Part shown: in pieces, positions 27,327-35,619 of the stretch
How positions within the stretch are numbered: position 1 is the stretch's first letter
Layout of the letters: every line of letters starts with the position of its first letter
Source of the DNA: Phytomonospora sp040655735
GTDB taxonomy: Bacteria; Actinomycetota; Actinomycetes; Mycobacteriales; Micromonosporaceae
Length of the DNA stretch: 64,000 nucleotides
Direction: 5' to 3'
NCBI RefSeq assembly: GCF_040655735.1
Contig: NZ_JBFAKK010000006.1
Span: forward strand, 310,001 to 374,000
The notes under the pieces: model-generated
What the model was told of the DNA's origin: nothing
Seen by the model: only the letters and a program-made list of their open reading frames with translations
Database searches by the model: none
Translations under genes and position numbers: made by a program

Positions 27327-27348
27327 GCGGGCCGCGGGAGCGGCCCGC
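27327..27348 (-). terminator. GC-rich hairpin after the Gfo/Idh gene
   Basis: GCGGGCCGC-GGGA-GCGGCCCGC, 9-bp perfect arms around a 4-nt loop, starts 3 bp past the oxidoreductase stop on the minus strand. There is no U-tract, as is common for actinobacterial terminators. Confidence 0.6.
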
Positions 27349-27351
27349 TCG

Positions 27352-28638
27352 TCACAGCTTCACGACGCTTCCGGCCAGTCGCGCCTCCTCGGCGGCGAAG
27401 ACGACGCGGTGACTGGCGACGCTGGCGTCGGCGTTCGAGGTGATCAGCTCCGGCCGGCCCTCGCTCAGCCCCCGGCAGAAGTCCTCGATGAGACCGCGGT
27501 CGCCGCCGCCGTGCCCGTCGGCGGCCGATGCCCCGTCGGCGTCGGTGTCGTAGGAGACGACCTCGTTGGTGGTGAAGTCGAGGACCTCGATGCGGCGGCC
27601 GTCGCCGGTGAGCTGCCCGCCGCTGCCGAAGACCTTCGTGTGGCGGTTCTCCTGCGGCGTGAACGCGGTGACGGTGAACGACGCGGTCACGCCGCCCTCG
27701 TACTCGATGTTGACGACCTGGTTGTCGCACACGTCGTTGTCGTGGTCGTAGACGCAGCGACCGTAGGGGCCCTCGCGCAGAGCGCGCTGCACGGAGTCGT
27801 CGTCGAGCGCGTCGGCGGCCACGAGGGTGAAGTACTCGCGGACCCCTTCGCCGTAGCGGCCTTCGAGGTAGAGCTTCTGGGCGGAGTAGGCGCACGAGTC
27901 GGACAGTTTGCAGTCCAGACAGCGCGCGGCGGCTCCCTCCGGGCGGCGGTCGTGCCGGAAGTGGGTCAGCGACCCGAAGGACGACACGCGCAGCGCCCGG
28001 CGGCCGACGACATGGGCGAGCCAGTCGATGTCGTGCGAGGACTTCGCCAGCAGCATCGGCGACCCCTGGCGGATGGAGTTCCAGTTCCCCCGAACGTAGG
28101 AGTGCGCGAAGTGCCACCAGCCGATCGGTTCGAGGTGCTGCACCCCGATCACGTCGCCGACGGCCCCTTCGGCGATCAGTGAGACGAGCTTCTTCGTGTA
28201 GCGCGTGTACCGCATGACGTGGCAGACGGCGAGGGTCACGTCGTTGGCGCGGACCGCCTCGCCGATGCGGAGGCAGTCGGCGGCGGACAGCGCGAGGGGC
28301 TTCTCCAGCAGGATGTCGTAGCCGAGCGCGGCGAAGATCAGGGCCGGTTCGACGTGGTCGGCGTCCTGGGTGGCGATGATGACGGCGTCGGCGACTCGTC
28401 CGGCGGCGGCCAAGTCGCGCCAGTCCGCGTGGCAGTCCTGCGGCTCCAGGCCGTGCTCGGCGGCGATCTGCTCGCGCTGCCGGTCGCGCGGCTCCGCCAC
28501 CGCGACGATGGCCGCTCCCGACGGCGCCTGCGCGACGAGCGAGGCGTACGCGGCACCTCTCGCGCCCGCCCCCACGAGTGCGACGCGCAGGGGCCGGTCA
28601 AGCGTGTGGCCGGGCCGGAGGTTGTGGTGGGTGTTCAT
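27352..28638 (-). CDS. Gfo/Idh/MocA family oxidoreductase
   Basis: A 428-residue NAD(P)-dependent dehydrogenase: Rossmann motif VALVGAGARGAAYASL, VAEPR, the EKP signature in LLEKPLALSAADC, and a C-terminal alpha/beta domain. It carries a cysteine-rich insertion (CLDCKLSDSCAYSAQKLY) and a CVYDHDNDVCD segment, a pattern I associate with larger members that may bind a metal; this is inferred. ATG 28638 was chosen; ATG 28647 is 9 nt upstream. It is divergent from a ROK regulator, a typical arrangement for sugar catabolism, but no transporter or kinase is nearby. Substrate is unknown. Confidence 0.87.
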   Translation of the reverse strand: MNTHHNLRPGHTLDRPLRVALVGAGARGAAYASLVAQAPSGAAIVAVAEPRDRQREQIAAEHGLEPQDCHADWRDLAAAGRVADAVIIATQDADHVEPALIFAALGYDILLEKPLALSAADCLRIGEAVRANDVTLAVCHVMRYTRYTKKLVSLIAEGAVGDVIGVQHLEPIGWWHFAHSYVRGNWNSIRQGSPMLLAKSSHDIDWLAHVVGRRALRVSSFGSLTHFRHDRRPEGAAARCLDCKLSDSCAYSAQKLYLEGRYGEGVREYFTLVAADALDDDSVQRALREGPYGRCVYDHDNDVCDNQVVNIEYEGGVTASFTVTAFTPQENRHTKVFGSGGQLTGDGRRIEVLDFTTNEVVSYDTDADGASAADGHGGGDRGLIEDFCRGLSEGRPELITSNADASVASHRVVFAAEEARLAGSVVKL

Positions 28639-28720
28639 GGGCACCATCCATTACTTAACCTGTTTTCATAATTGCTGTGCCAGACTCTCCACCGGGTGGG
28701 CCTGACTGTCAAGGGACCGA
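28639..28720. promoter_or_regulatory. AT-rich divergent promoter region (Gfo/Idh and ROK genes)
   Basis: The 82 bp between the divergent starts contain an A+T-rich island around 28650-28680 (ATTACTTAACCTGTTTTCAT), striking against the G+C-rich background. This is the expected place for both promoters and the ROK operator. AAGGGA at 28711-28716 is the ROK ribosome site. I could not define a clean symmetric operator. Confidence 0.5.
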
Positions 28721-29776
28721 ATGAGAAGAAACAGCGGGGGCGACGCGAGCCTGCTCCGACGACTCAACACCGTTGCCGTGCTGCGCGTCCTGCACACGGC
28801 CGGTCAGCTCACCCTCACCGAGGTCGCCTCCAGGGCGAAGGTGTCGCGGCCGACGGCCGAGGACGCCGTCGCCGACCTCCTCGGTCGCGGCCTCGTGCGG
28901 GAGAGCCCGCCGCAGGACGGACCGCGCGTCGTCGGGCGGCCCGCCCGGCGCTACGAGTTCAACGTCGACGCAGGCTACGTGCTCGGCGTCGATGTCGGCG
29001 CACACAAGATCCTGGCGGTCGCCGCCGACCTGGGCGGCGGTGAACGGGCCGCGCACCGCGTCGAGATCGAACCCGAACTGCCCGCCGCCGACCGGCTCGC
29101 CGAGATGCGCGGCGCGCTGCGGACCGTCGCCGCCGAAGCCGGCGTGAAGCTGTCCGACGTGCGCGCGCTCGGCGTCGGCACCAGCGGCATCGTCGACACC
29201 GGCGGGAAGGTGACGCTTTCGGGGCACCTCCCGGGCTGGACCGGGACGCACCTGCCGACCGAGCTCTCCGGCCTGATCGCCGGGAAGGTCCTGGTCGGCA
29301 ACGACTCCAACCTCGCCGCGCTGGGCGAGCACTGGCGCGGAGTCGCGCGCGGAGTCGACGACGTGGTCTACATCCTCGCCGGGCGGCGGATCTCGGCCGG
29401 GATCCTGCTGGGCGGCCGGGTCCACACCGGGCGGCACGGGGCTGCCGGCGAGATCGGCATCATGCGCAGCATGGGCTGGTACGACACCGCGAGACTGCTG
29501 CGCGACGGGCACGCCTCCAGCGTCGAACTGGTCAACCGCCTGGCCGCGGGCGTCGCGGCGACGGTGCTGACCATCGACCCAGAGGTGGTCATCATCGGCG
29601 GTGGCCTCTCGCAGGCCGGCGACGCGCTCATCGAGCCCCTGCGGACCAAGCTCGCCGACCTCTGTCTCTACCCGGTGCAGGTGGAGGCGTCGACCCTGGC
29701 CGACCGCTCGGTGGCGCTGGGCGCGGTGCGGCTCGCGCTCGACGAGGTCGAGGGGCAGCTGTTCGACCTCGGCTGA
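28721..29776 (+). CDS. ROK-family transcriptional regulator
   Basis: A 351-residue protein: N-terminal winged helix (LTLTEVASRAKVSRPTAEDAVADLLGRGLV), then a sugar-kinase-like domain with phosphate-1 motif LGVDVGAHKILAVAADL, catalytic-region GNDSNLAALGEHWRG and GRHGAAGEIGIMRSMG. The ROK zinc motif (CxCGxxGCxE) is missing, so glucokinase-type metal coordination is lost; it is a regulator rather than a kinase. ATG 28721 with AAGGGA 4 nt upstream. It probably controls the divergent oxidoreductase in response to a sugar ligand. Confidence 0.88.
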   Translation: MRRNSGGDASLLRRLNTVAVLRVLHTAGQLTLTEVASRAKVSRPTAEDAVADLLGRGLVRESPPQDGPRVVGRPARRYEFNVDAGYVLGVDVGAHKILAVAADLGGGERAAHRVEIEPELPAADRLAEMRGALRTVAAEAGVKLSDVRALGVGTSGIVDTGGKVTLSGHLPGWTGTHLPTELSGLIAGKVLVGNDSNLAALGEHWRGVARGVDDVVYILAGRRISAGILLGGRVHTGRHGAAGEIGIMRSMGWYDTARLLRDGHASSVELVNRLAAGVAATVLTIDPEVVIIGGGLSQAGDALIEPLRTKLADLCLYPVQVEASTLADRSVALGAVRLALDEVEGQLFDLG

Positions 29777-29799
29777 CGGCCCGCGCGGGCCGTCAGCCG
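29770..29799. terminator. 30-bp perfect palindrome between convergent genes
   Basis: CGGCTGACGGCCCGC followed at once by its exact reverse complement. It includes the ROK stop codon and lies 11 bp from the end of the convergent membrane-protein gene. It is best read as a bidirectional terminator. Confidence 0.65.
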
Positions 29800-29809
29800 C
29801 GTCGTGGGT

Positions 29810-30469
29810 TCAGGGGCGCCCGCCGAGCGTCCGCTGGGCGAACCAGCGCGAAACCGGGCGGGCGACGGCGATGGCGATCACCACGATCGAACCGGCCACC
29901 AGGAGCAGCGCGAACACGAACGCGAGGATGCCCTGGAAGTGAGCGTTCCCGTAGTCGAAGAAGGCGAGGGAAAGGTTGACCACCGTGCCTATCGCGCCCT
30001 GTAGGACGGTCCCGGCGACGAAGGCGCCGAAGACCCGGGCACCGTCCTTTCCGCCGGCGACCATGACGCCGGCGAGGATCAGGCAGACGACCCTCGCGCC
30101 GTCGAGGGCGAGGTCGAAGTACCAGCCCAGGGCCAGTAGCGAGTCTTCCGGATACCGGTAGCGCTCGTAGTCGACGTATTCGATGATCACGAAGATCAGC
30201 CGTCCCAGCTGGAGGCCGGCCAGGACGAAGAACAGTGCCATCAGGCCGCCGACTCCGCCGGGGCGGTGGCCGGTCACCGGTGGCGCGAAGCCCGGTTGCG
30301 GCGCGGCGAAAGCCGGGGGCGGAAGCTGCCCGCCGGGTTGGAACTGGCCGTAGGGCCCGGGCTGCTGCCGGCCGTAGTCGGGAGCGGATTGCTGCTGACC
30401 GTAGTCAGGGACCTGCTGCGGGTGTTGCTGCCCGTAATCGGGGTCGTATGGGGGCTGCTGGTTGACCAT
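29810..30469 (-). CDS. Membrane protein with Tyr/Gln/Pro-rich repeat N terminus
   Basis: A 219-residue protein. The first 70 residues are low-complexity, with repeated DYGQQ-like units (PDYGQQHPQQ, PDYGQQQSAP, PDYGRQQPGP) and a proline-rich stretch. Four hydrophobic segments follow (GLMALFFVLAGLQLGRLIF; DGARVVCLILAGVMVAGG; VFGAFVAGTVLQGAIG; GILAFVFALLLVAGSIVVIA). Such proline/tyrosine-rich cytoplasmic tails on small membrane proteins are common in actinomycetes and may mediate protein contacts. No family is recognised. The ATG at 30469 is the natural start. Confidence 0.75.
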   Translation of the reverse strand: MVNQQPPYDPDYGQQHPQQVPDYGQQQSAPDYGRQQPGPYGQFQPGGQLPPPAFAAPQPGFAPPVTGHRPGGVGGLMALFFVLAGLQLGRLIFVIIEYVDYERYRYPEDSLLALGWYFDLALDGARVVCLILAGVMVAGGKDGARVFGAFVAGTVLQGAIGTVVNLSLAFFDYGNAHFQGILAFVFALLLVAGSIVVIAIAVARPVSRWFAQRTLGGRP

Positions 30470-30539
30470 GGGACCTCATTCGGCTCGCGGAGGCACGGGC
30501 GGTGACAAGGTAGCAATCCCCCGCCGGATAAGTCACCGG

Positions 30540-31865
30540 TCAGCGACGCTGAACGTCCAACGTGGCCTCGACCTCCGCGGCGAAGGCGAGCAGTTCCTCG
30601 TCGGCGCCGAACGCCCCCACGAGCTGGAGCCCGAGGGGAAGGCTCCCCTCGGGGCGGGCGGTGGGCAGCGTCAGAGCGGGCATGCCGAGGAAGCTCCACG
30701 GGAGGCACATGACGGCGCTGCCGGTCGTGGCGATGCCCTCCGGCGCCGTCCCGGGCGCCGGAGGCGCGATCCACACGTCGACCCCGGAGGCGGCGAAGCG
30801 CTCGCCGAACTCGGCGCGGATCGCCTCCCGCGCGGCCAGGGCGGACTCGTACTCGGCGACGTCGATCTCAAGGCCCTCACCGATCGCCTTGACGGTCTGC
30901 TCGCGATATCCCTCAGGGTGCGCGGCGTACCAGACGGCGTGAGCGGCGGCGAGTTCGTGGCGGTTGACGCGGAACTGGGTGGCACGGACGTGCTCGAAGT
31001 CGTCGAGGACATCGACGCGGCGGACGTCGAAGCCGGCGGCTTCGAGCAGGCCGACGTGGCCGGCGAACGCCTCGGTCGCCTCGGGGCCCGCTTCGGCGAG
31101 GTAGGGGCCCTCGGGGACGCCGAGGACGGGCCTGCCCGCCTCAGGGAGACCCGCGCGCCAGCCGTCGCACAGCAGCGGCGCGGCGAGGGCGATCCCGGCC
31201 AGGTCGGCGGCGTAGAGGCCGAGGGTGTCGAAGCTCTTGGCGTTGGGGATGACGCCGTCGACGGGAATGCGGCCGAAGGTCGGCTTGAAGGCCGCGACGC
31301 CGCAGAAGGCGCCGGGACGGATCACCGAGCCGACGGTCTGGGTGCCGATCGCCAGGGGGACCATGCCCGCCGCGACGGCCGCCGCCGAGCCGCTGCTGGA
31401 GCCGCCGGGGGTGTGCCCGGTGTCGTGCGGGTTGCGGGTCGGACCGGGGGCGAGGACGGCGAACTCGGCGGTGACGGTCTTGCCTGCGACGAGGGCGCCG
31501 GCGTCGCGCAGGCGGTCGACGACGGTGGCCTGCGGCCCGGCGAGCGCCTCCGCCGGGACGCCGGAACCGGCGAGGGTGGGCAGGCCGTCGACGTGGACGA
31601 TGTCCTTGATCCCGACCGGGATCCCGTACAGGGCCGGGCGGGCGGTGGGGTCGGGCCAGCGGGACGCGGCCGCCTCGGCCTCGGCGAGGAGTCGTTCGCG
31701 GCGGCCCGGTTCGGACACGAAGGCCTCGATCTCTCCGTCGACGGCCTCGACCCGGTCGCAGGTGCGGGCGATGTTCTCCCGCACCTGCGCGTCGTCGCGG
31801 GAAAGTTCGGCGGCGAGGGGCCGATGCCCTACGAGTTTCTCCATGCGCGCCAGCGTACGAGCCAT
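30540..31865 (-). CDS. Amidase-signature family hydrolase
   Basis: A 441-residue protein with the Ser-cisSer-Lys triad of amidase-signature enzymes: Lys87 in GIPVGIKDIV, the glycine/serine block GGSSSGSAAAVAAG (Ser156-160) and nucleophile Ser180 in GTQTVGSVIRPG. Length is close to family norms (450-500). It hydrolyses a carboxylic amide; GatA is unlikely because no gatB/gatC genes flank it. It is divergent from an MFS transporter gene across about 100 bp, which may import the substrate. Confidence 0.88.
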   Translation of the reverse strand: MARTLARMEKLVGHRPLAAELSRDDAQVRENIARTCDRVEAVDGEIEAFVSEPGRRERLLAEAEAAASRWPDPTARPALYGIPVGIKDIVHVDGLPTLAGSGVPAEALAGPQATVVDRLRDAGALVAGKTVTAEFAVLAPGPTRNPHDTGHTPGGSSSGSAAAVAAGMVPLAIGTQTVGSVIRPGAFCGVAAFKPTFGRIPVDGVIPNAKSFDTLGLYAADLAGIALAAPLLCDGWRAGLPEAGRPVLGVPEGPYLAEAGPEATEAFAGHVGLLEAAGFDVRRVDVLDDFEHVRATQFRVNRHELAAAHAVWYAAHPEGYREQTVKAIGEGLEIDVAEYESALAAREAIRAEFGERFAASGVDVWIAPPAPGTAPEGIATTGSAVMCLPWSFLGMPALTLPTARPEGSLPLGLQLVGAFGADEELLAFAAEVEATLDVQRR

Positions 31866-31962
31866 GATCGTGTCCCGCCACGCGGGAAATTAGCGAGCAA
31901 GACTCGTGAAACCGGCCACAATGGCTCGTGCGGAAGATCGCCTTGCGACACGATGTCAGCTG

Positions 31963-33171
31963 ATGACCGAGACCGCCCCAGCCCCCGCTCCCGTGACCCT
32001 GCGCGCTCTCGCCGCCCCGGTCTTCCTCCCCTCACTCCTCTTCGGGATCGGACAGGGCGCGATCGCGCCGGTGGTGGTGGTCTCGGCCCGCGACCTGGGC
32101 GCCTCGATCGCCGTCGCGGGCCTGATCGCCGCCCTCGCCGGCTTCGGGAACATCATCGCCGACGTCCCCGCCGGAGCGCTCGCCGCGCGTCTCGGCGAGC
32201 GCCGCACGATGATCGCCGCGACGGCGGCGCTGTCCGTCGCGCTGGTCATGTGCGCGATGGCGGACTCGCTGCTGCTGCTCGGGGCGGGGATCATGATGAC
32301 GGGCTTCGCGCGGGCGGCGTGGGGCCTGGCGCGGCACACCTACGTCACCGAGGCGGTGCCCTACGAACTGCGCGCGCGTGCGCTGTCGACGCTGGGCGGC
32401 ACGCAGCGGATCGGGATGTTCATCGGCCCGTTCGTCGGTGCGGCGGCGATGACCTGGAGCGGGACGCAGGGCGCCTACTGGGTGCACCTGGTGACGGCGC
32501 TGGCCGCGGTGGGCGTGCTGCTGGCCGTGCCGACGCCCCCGGGCGCGGCCGACGCCGACCGGCCGAAGAAGAAGGGCGAGGGCGGTCACGGCGGGACGCT
32601 CAAGGTCCTGCGCGAGCACCTGCCGGTGTTCCGGACGCTGGGCGTCGGGGCGATGCTGCTCGGGGCGCTGCGCGCGGCCCGGCCGGTCGTGATCCCGCTG
32701 TGGGCGGAGTATCTGGGCCTCGATCCGGCCGCCACCAGCATCATCTTCGGGCTGGCCGGCGCGATCGACATGGCGATGTTCTACCCGGCGGGGAAGGTCA
32801 TGGACCGCTTCGGCCGGGTGTGGGTCGGTGTCCCGTGCATGCTCGTGATGGCGACCTCGCTGCTGCTGCTCCCCTTGACGCACAACGCCGGGACGCTGCT
32901 GGCGGTGGCGTTGCTGATGGGCTTCGGGAACGGCATCGGCAGCGGGATCATCATGACCCTGGGGGCCGACGCCTCACCCGACGTCGGCCGCGCGAACTTC
33001 CTCGGCGGCTGGCGGCTGTGCGCCGACCTCGGCAACGCGGGCGGACCGCTGCTGGTCAGCGGTATCGCCGCAGTGGCGACGCTCGGCCCGGCGATCCTCG
33101 CGATGGGCGTGATCGGGCTGCTCGGCGCCGGCGCCCTGGCGAAGTGGATCCCGCGCCGAGACGAGCCTTAG
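31963..33171 (+). CDS. MFS transporter
   Basis: About 402 residues with 12 hydrophobic segments and the MFS loop signature DVPAGALAARLGERRTM after TM2. A central lysine-rich loop (RPKKKGEGGHGG) separates the two halves. The start is uncertain: ATG 31963 gives the usual short cytoplasmic N terminus, while ATG 31921 is in frame upstream and neither has a good ribosome site. It diverges from the amidase gene and overlaps the convergent EamA gene by 4 bp at the stops. Substrate unknown. Confidence 0.85.
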   Translation: MTETAPAPAPVTLRALAAPVFLPSLLFGIGQGAIAPVVVVSARDLGASIAVAGLIAALAGFGNIIADVPAGALAARLGERRTMIAATAALSVALVMCAMADSLLLLGAGIMMTGFARAAWGLARHTYVTEAVPYELRARALSTLGGTQRIGMFIGPFVGAAAMTWSGTQGAYWVHLVTALAAVGVLLAVPTPPGAADADRPKKKGEGGHGGTLKVLREHLPVFRTLGVGAMLLGALRAARPVVIPLWAEYLGLDPAATSIIFGLAGAIDMAMFYPAGKVMDRFGRVWVGVPCMLVMATSLLLLPLTHNAGTLLAVALLMGFGNGIGSGIIMTLGADASPDVGRANFLGGWRLCADLGNAGGPLLVSGIAAVATLGPAILAMGVIGLLGAGALAKWIPRRDEP

Positions 33172-34118
33172 TCGCGAGCCTCGGCTCTCTCCGGCACCAC
33201 GAGGTCGACCTCCTGCCGTCCGCCGACGGCCCGCTGCGCGGTCAGGACACCGGCGAGGACGATCAGGCCGCCGATGATCTGCGCGGTCGACAGGCTCTCC
33301 CCAAGCAGCAGCCAGGCGGCGAGGGAGGCCACGACGACCTCCAGGTACGCCATGCCCCCGGCGATGGCAGCCGAGAGCAGCTTGAGTCCGGCGATCCCGG
33401 CGAGGTAGGCCAGGAAGGTGCTGCCGACGAGTGCTACGGCCACGACCACGCCGGAGGTCTCGAACCCGAGCAGTGACACCTCGGTGTCGAGTCGGCCCCA
33501 CTCGACGTCCCAGGGCCGCGCGAAGGGCGTCAGCGCGGCGCCGCCGATGAGGAAGCCGACGGCAAGGAGCACGCGCGTGTCGACACTCTCGGTCAGCTTC
33601 TCACCGCCGAGGAAGTAGGCGGCCTGGCACAGCGCGGCGGCGGCGCCGGCGAGCAGGCCGAGGGCGTCGAGCCGCAGGCCGGACCAGATCTCCACGACGA
33701 CGGCCAGCCCGGCGAGGCTGACGAGGGTGCCGATGACGGCCGCGCGGGGCAGCCGGGTCCGCCGGACGAACCGGATCCAGGCCACCACCAGGATCGGCCC
33801 GGTGAACTCCAGGAGCAGCGCGATGCCGACCGGCAGCCGTGAGACGGCCAGGAAGTAGAAGACCTGGACCCCGGCGACTCCGGCCAGACCGAAGGCCACG
33901 AGCCCGGTCCAGGGCAGCTTCGGCCGCCGCAGCAGGGCCGGAAGCGCGACCAGCGCCAGCGCGACACCCGACCCGACGACGCGCAGCCACGTCACCGGGA
34001 CCGGGTCGAGGCCCGCGTTGATGATCGTCTTGGCGAGCGGTCCGGACACCCCGAAGCACAGCGAGGCCCACAGGATCAGGGCGAGGCCGGTGGTCGAGGC
34101 GCTGGCACGTCTGGGCAC
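33168..34118 (-). CDS. EamA/DMT-superfamily transporter
   Basis: A 316-residue protein with ten predicted membrane helices in two EamA repeats (first from LALILWASLCFGVSGPLAK, second from LGLLAGAAAALCQAAYFLGG). The GTG start at 34118 follows GGGAG. EamA proteins of this type (RhtA-like) export amino acids or metabolites. It stands between two unrelated convergent or divergent neighbours, so context gives no substrate. Its stop overlaps that of the MFS gene by 4 bp. Confidence 0.88.
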   Translation of the reverse strand: MPRRASASTTGLALILWASLCFGVSGPLAKTIINAGLDPVPVTWLRVVGSGVALALVALPALLRRPKLPWTGLVAFGLAGVAGVQVFYFLAVSRLPVGIALLLEFTGPILVVAWIRFVRRTRLPRAAVIGTLVSLAGLAVVVEIWSGLRLDALGLLAGAAAALCQAAYFLGGEKLTESVDTRVLLAVGFLIGGAALTPFARPWDVEWGRLDTEVSLLGFETSGVVVAVALVGSTFLAYLAGIAGLKLLSAAIAGGMAYLEVVVASLAAWLLLGESLSTAQIIGGLIVLAGVLTAQRAVGGRQEVDLVVPERAEARD

Positions 34119-34270
34119 GGGGCACTCCCAGGGAGGGGGTCGGGGTGATCGAGACGGACAGTACGTCGGCGCGGCGGCCCGCGTCCACGTCGCACATCAC
34201 GGGCATTGATCGCATTCCGCCGGGCGTTTCGGCGCCGCGGGAGCAGGTGGCGTCCATAAAATGCGGAATC

Positions 34271-34912
34271 ATGCGCTGGTCGACCATCGCGGCGGTCGCC
34301 GCGCCCCCACTGATCCTCGCCGCCATCGGCGTCTCCCACCCGCACGAGCTGACCGCCGAGTCGGCCGAGTGGTGGACGAACATGCACATCCTCCTGGTGC
34401 CCCTGTTCCCGTTGCTCGCGGTGTGCCACTGGATCCTGCTGCGCGGCATGGGCGGCGTCTTGGCGTGGGCCGCCCGCGTGGCCGCCTTCGTCTACATCGG
34501 CTTCTACGGAGCCCTCGACGCGCTCGCCGGGATCGCCACGGGAACGCTCGTGCAGGCCGGGCTCGACGCCGGCGGCGGGCATCACGACCCGTCGGCCGGG
34601 CGGGACCCGGCGATCACGCGGCTGTTCGAGATCGGCAACGATCTCGGCTACATCGGCGCCTACAGTTTCGTCGCGGCCGGCGCGCTGACCGGTTTCGTGA
34701 TGTTCCGCGCGGCAGGACCCCGGGCGCTGCCGGGCGGATTGATCCTGGTCGCCGCGAGCGCGGTCTTCTCGCAGAAGCACATCTACTGGCCGGTCGGGGT
34801 GTTCGCGATGCTGGGCCTGGCCCTCGGTTTCGGGCTGCTGGCCTGGTCCTCGCGGCCGGTGCCCGCCGCGCGCGCCGAGGAGCCCGTACTGGAGGTGTCC
34901 GCGGCGGTGTAG
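34271..34912 (+). CDS. Hypothetical multi-pass membrane protein
   Basis: A 213-residue protein with about five or six hydrophobic segments (for example WSTIAAVAAPPLILAAIGVS, MHILLVPLFPLLAVCHWILL, VAAFVYIGFYGALDALAGI, VGVFAMLGLALGFGLLAW). Conserved-looking polar sites include SHPHELT near TM1 and a GGGHHDPSAGRD loop with paired histidines that might bind a metal. I chose ATG 34271; the frame extends upstream through the EamA promoter region without support. No known family was recognised. Confidence 0.7.
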   Translation: MRWSTIAAVAAPPLILAAIGVSHPHELTAESAEWWTNMHILLVPLFPLLAVCHWILLRGMGGVLAWAARVAAFVYIGFYGALDALAGIATGTLVQAGLDAGGGHHDPSAGRDPAITRLFEIGNDLGYIGAYSFVAAGALTGFVMFRAAGPRALPGGLILVAASAVFSQKHIYWPVGVFAMLGLALGFGLLAWSSRPVPAARAEEPVLEVSAAV

Positions 34913-34930
34913 GCGCGGCGGGCTCCGTAT

Positions 34931-34957
34931 GCTTGTTGCCATTAGTTTGCAACAAGC
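34931..34957. promoter_or_regulatory. 9-bp perfect inverted repeat before peptide deformylase
   Basis: GCTTGTTGC-N9-GCAACAAGC, perfect arms, 33 bp upstream of the deformylase ATG and 18 bp after the preceding stop. It is A+T-richer than its surroundings. Symmetry and spacing fit an operator for a dimeric regulator; no U-tract follows, which argues against a terminator. Confidence 0.5.
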
Positions 34958-34990
34958 CCCGCACGGGCGGGGAGAACGGGGAAGCCTGCG

Positions 34991-35521
34991 ATGACCGACG
35001 TACCGTCCGGAACCGCGCGCCCGATCGTCTACTACGGGACGGCGCCGCTGCACCAGGCGTGTGCGCCCGTGGAGAAGTTCGACGAGGACCTTGCCGCGCT
35101 GGTCGCCGACATGTTCGCCAGCATGTACGCCGCCGACGGTGTCGGCCTCGCCGCCAACCAGATCGGCGTCGACGCCCGCGTGTTCGTGGTCGACTGCCCC
35201 GACGCCTCCGGCGAGCACCTCGTCGCGCACATCGTCAACCCCGTCCTCGACCCGGCGCCGATCCCGCGCGAGCTGGAGACCGACCTGGAGGGCTGCCTGT
35301 CGGTGCCCGGTCAGTACCACGAGTTGGCGAGGACGGCGACGGCCACGGTGCGCGGCTTCGACATGCACGGCGAGCCGGTCGTCTACACCGGCGACGGGAC
35401 CCTCGCGCGCTGCTTCCAGCACGAGACCGACCACCTCGACGGGACCCTGTACGTCGACCGCCTGCCGCGCAAGGTCCGCGTCTCCCTGCTCACCGAGGCG
35501 GGGCTGTCCGAGCGCCCTTAG
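34991..35521 (+). CDS. def: Peptide deformylase
   Basis: A 176-residue metalloenzyme that removes the formyl group from nascent N-terminal methionine. All three motifs are present: I GVGLAANQIG, II EGCLSVPG (metal ligand Cys102) and III QHETDHLDG (His144, Glu145, His148). ATG 34991 follows GGGGAAG. No fmt gene is adjacent, so this may be one of several deformylases, as often in actinomycetes. A strong inverted repeat sits just upstream. It is followed after 98 bp by proC on the same strand. Confidence 0.95.
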   Translation: MTDVPSGTARPIVYYGTAPLHQACAPVEKFDEDLAALVADMFASMYAADGVGLAANQIGVDARVFVVDCPDASGEHLVAHIVNPVLDPAPIPRELETDLEGCLSVPGQYHELARTATATVRGFDMHGEPVVYTGDGTLARCFQHETDHLDGTLYVDRLPRKVRVSLLTEAGLSERP

Positions 35522-35619
35522 TGTCGCGCCTGACACTCTTCGCAGGCCGCTGCGGTTACAGTGCGAAGCCGTACGCCGTCAGCGTCGACGGCCGGATACT
35601 CGGCATTTGAGGAGACTCC

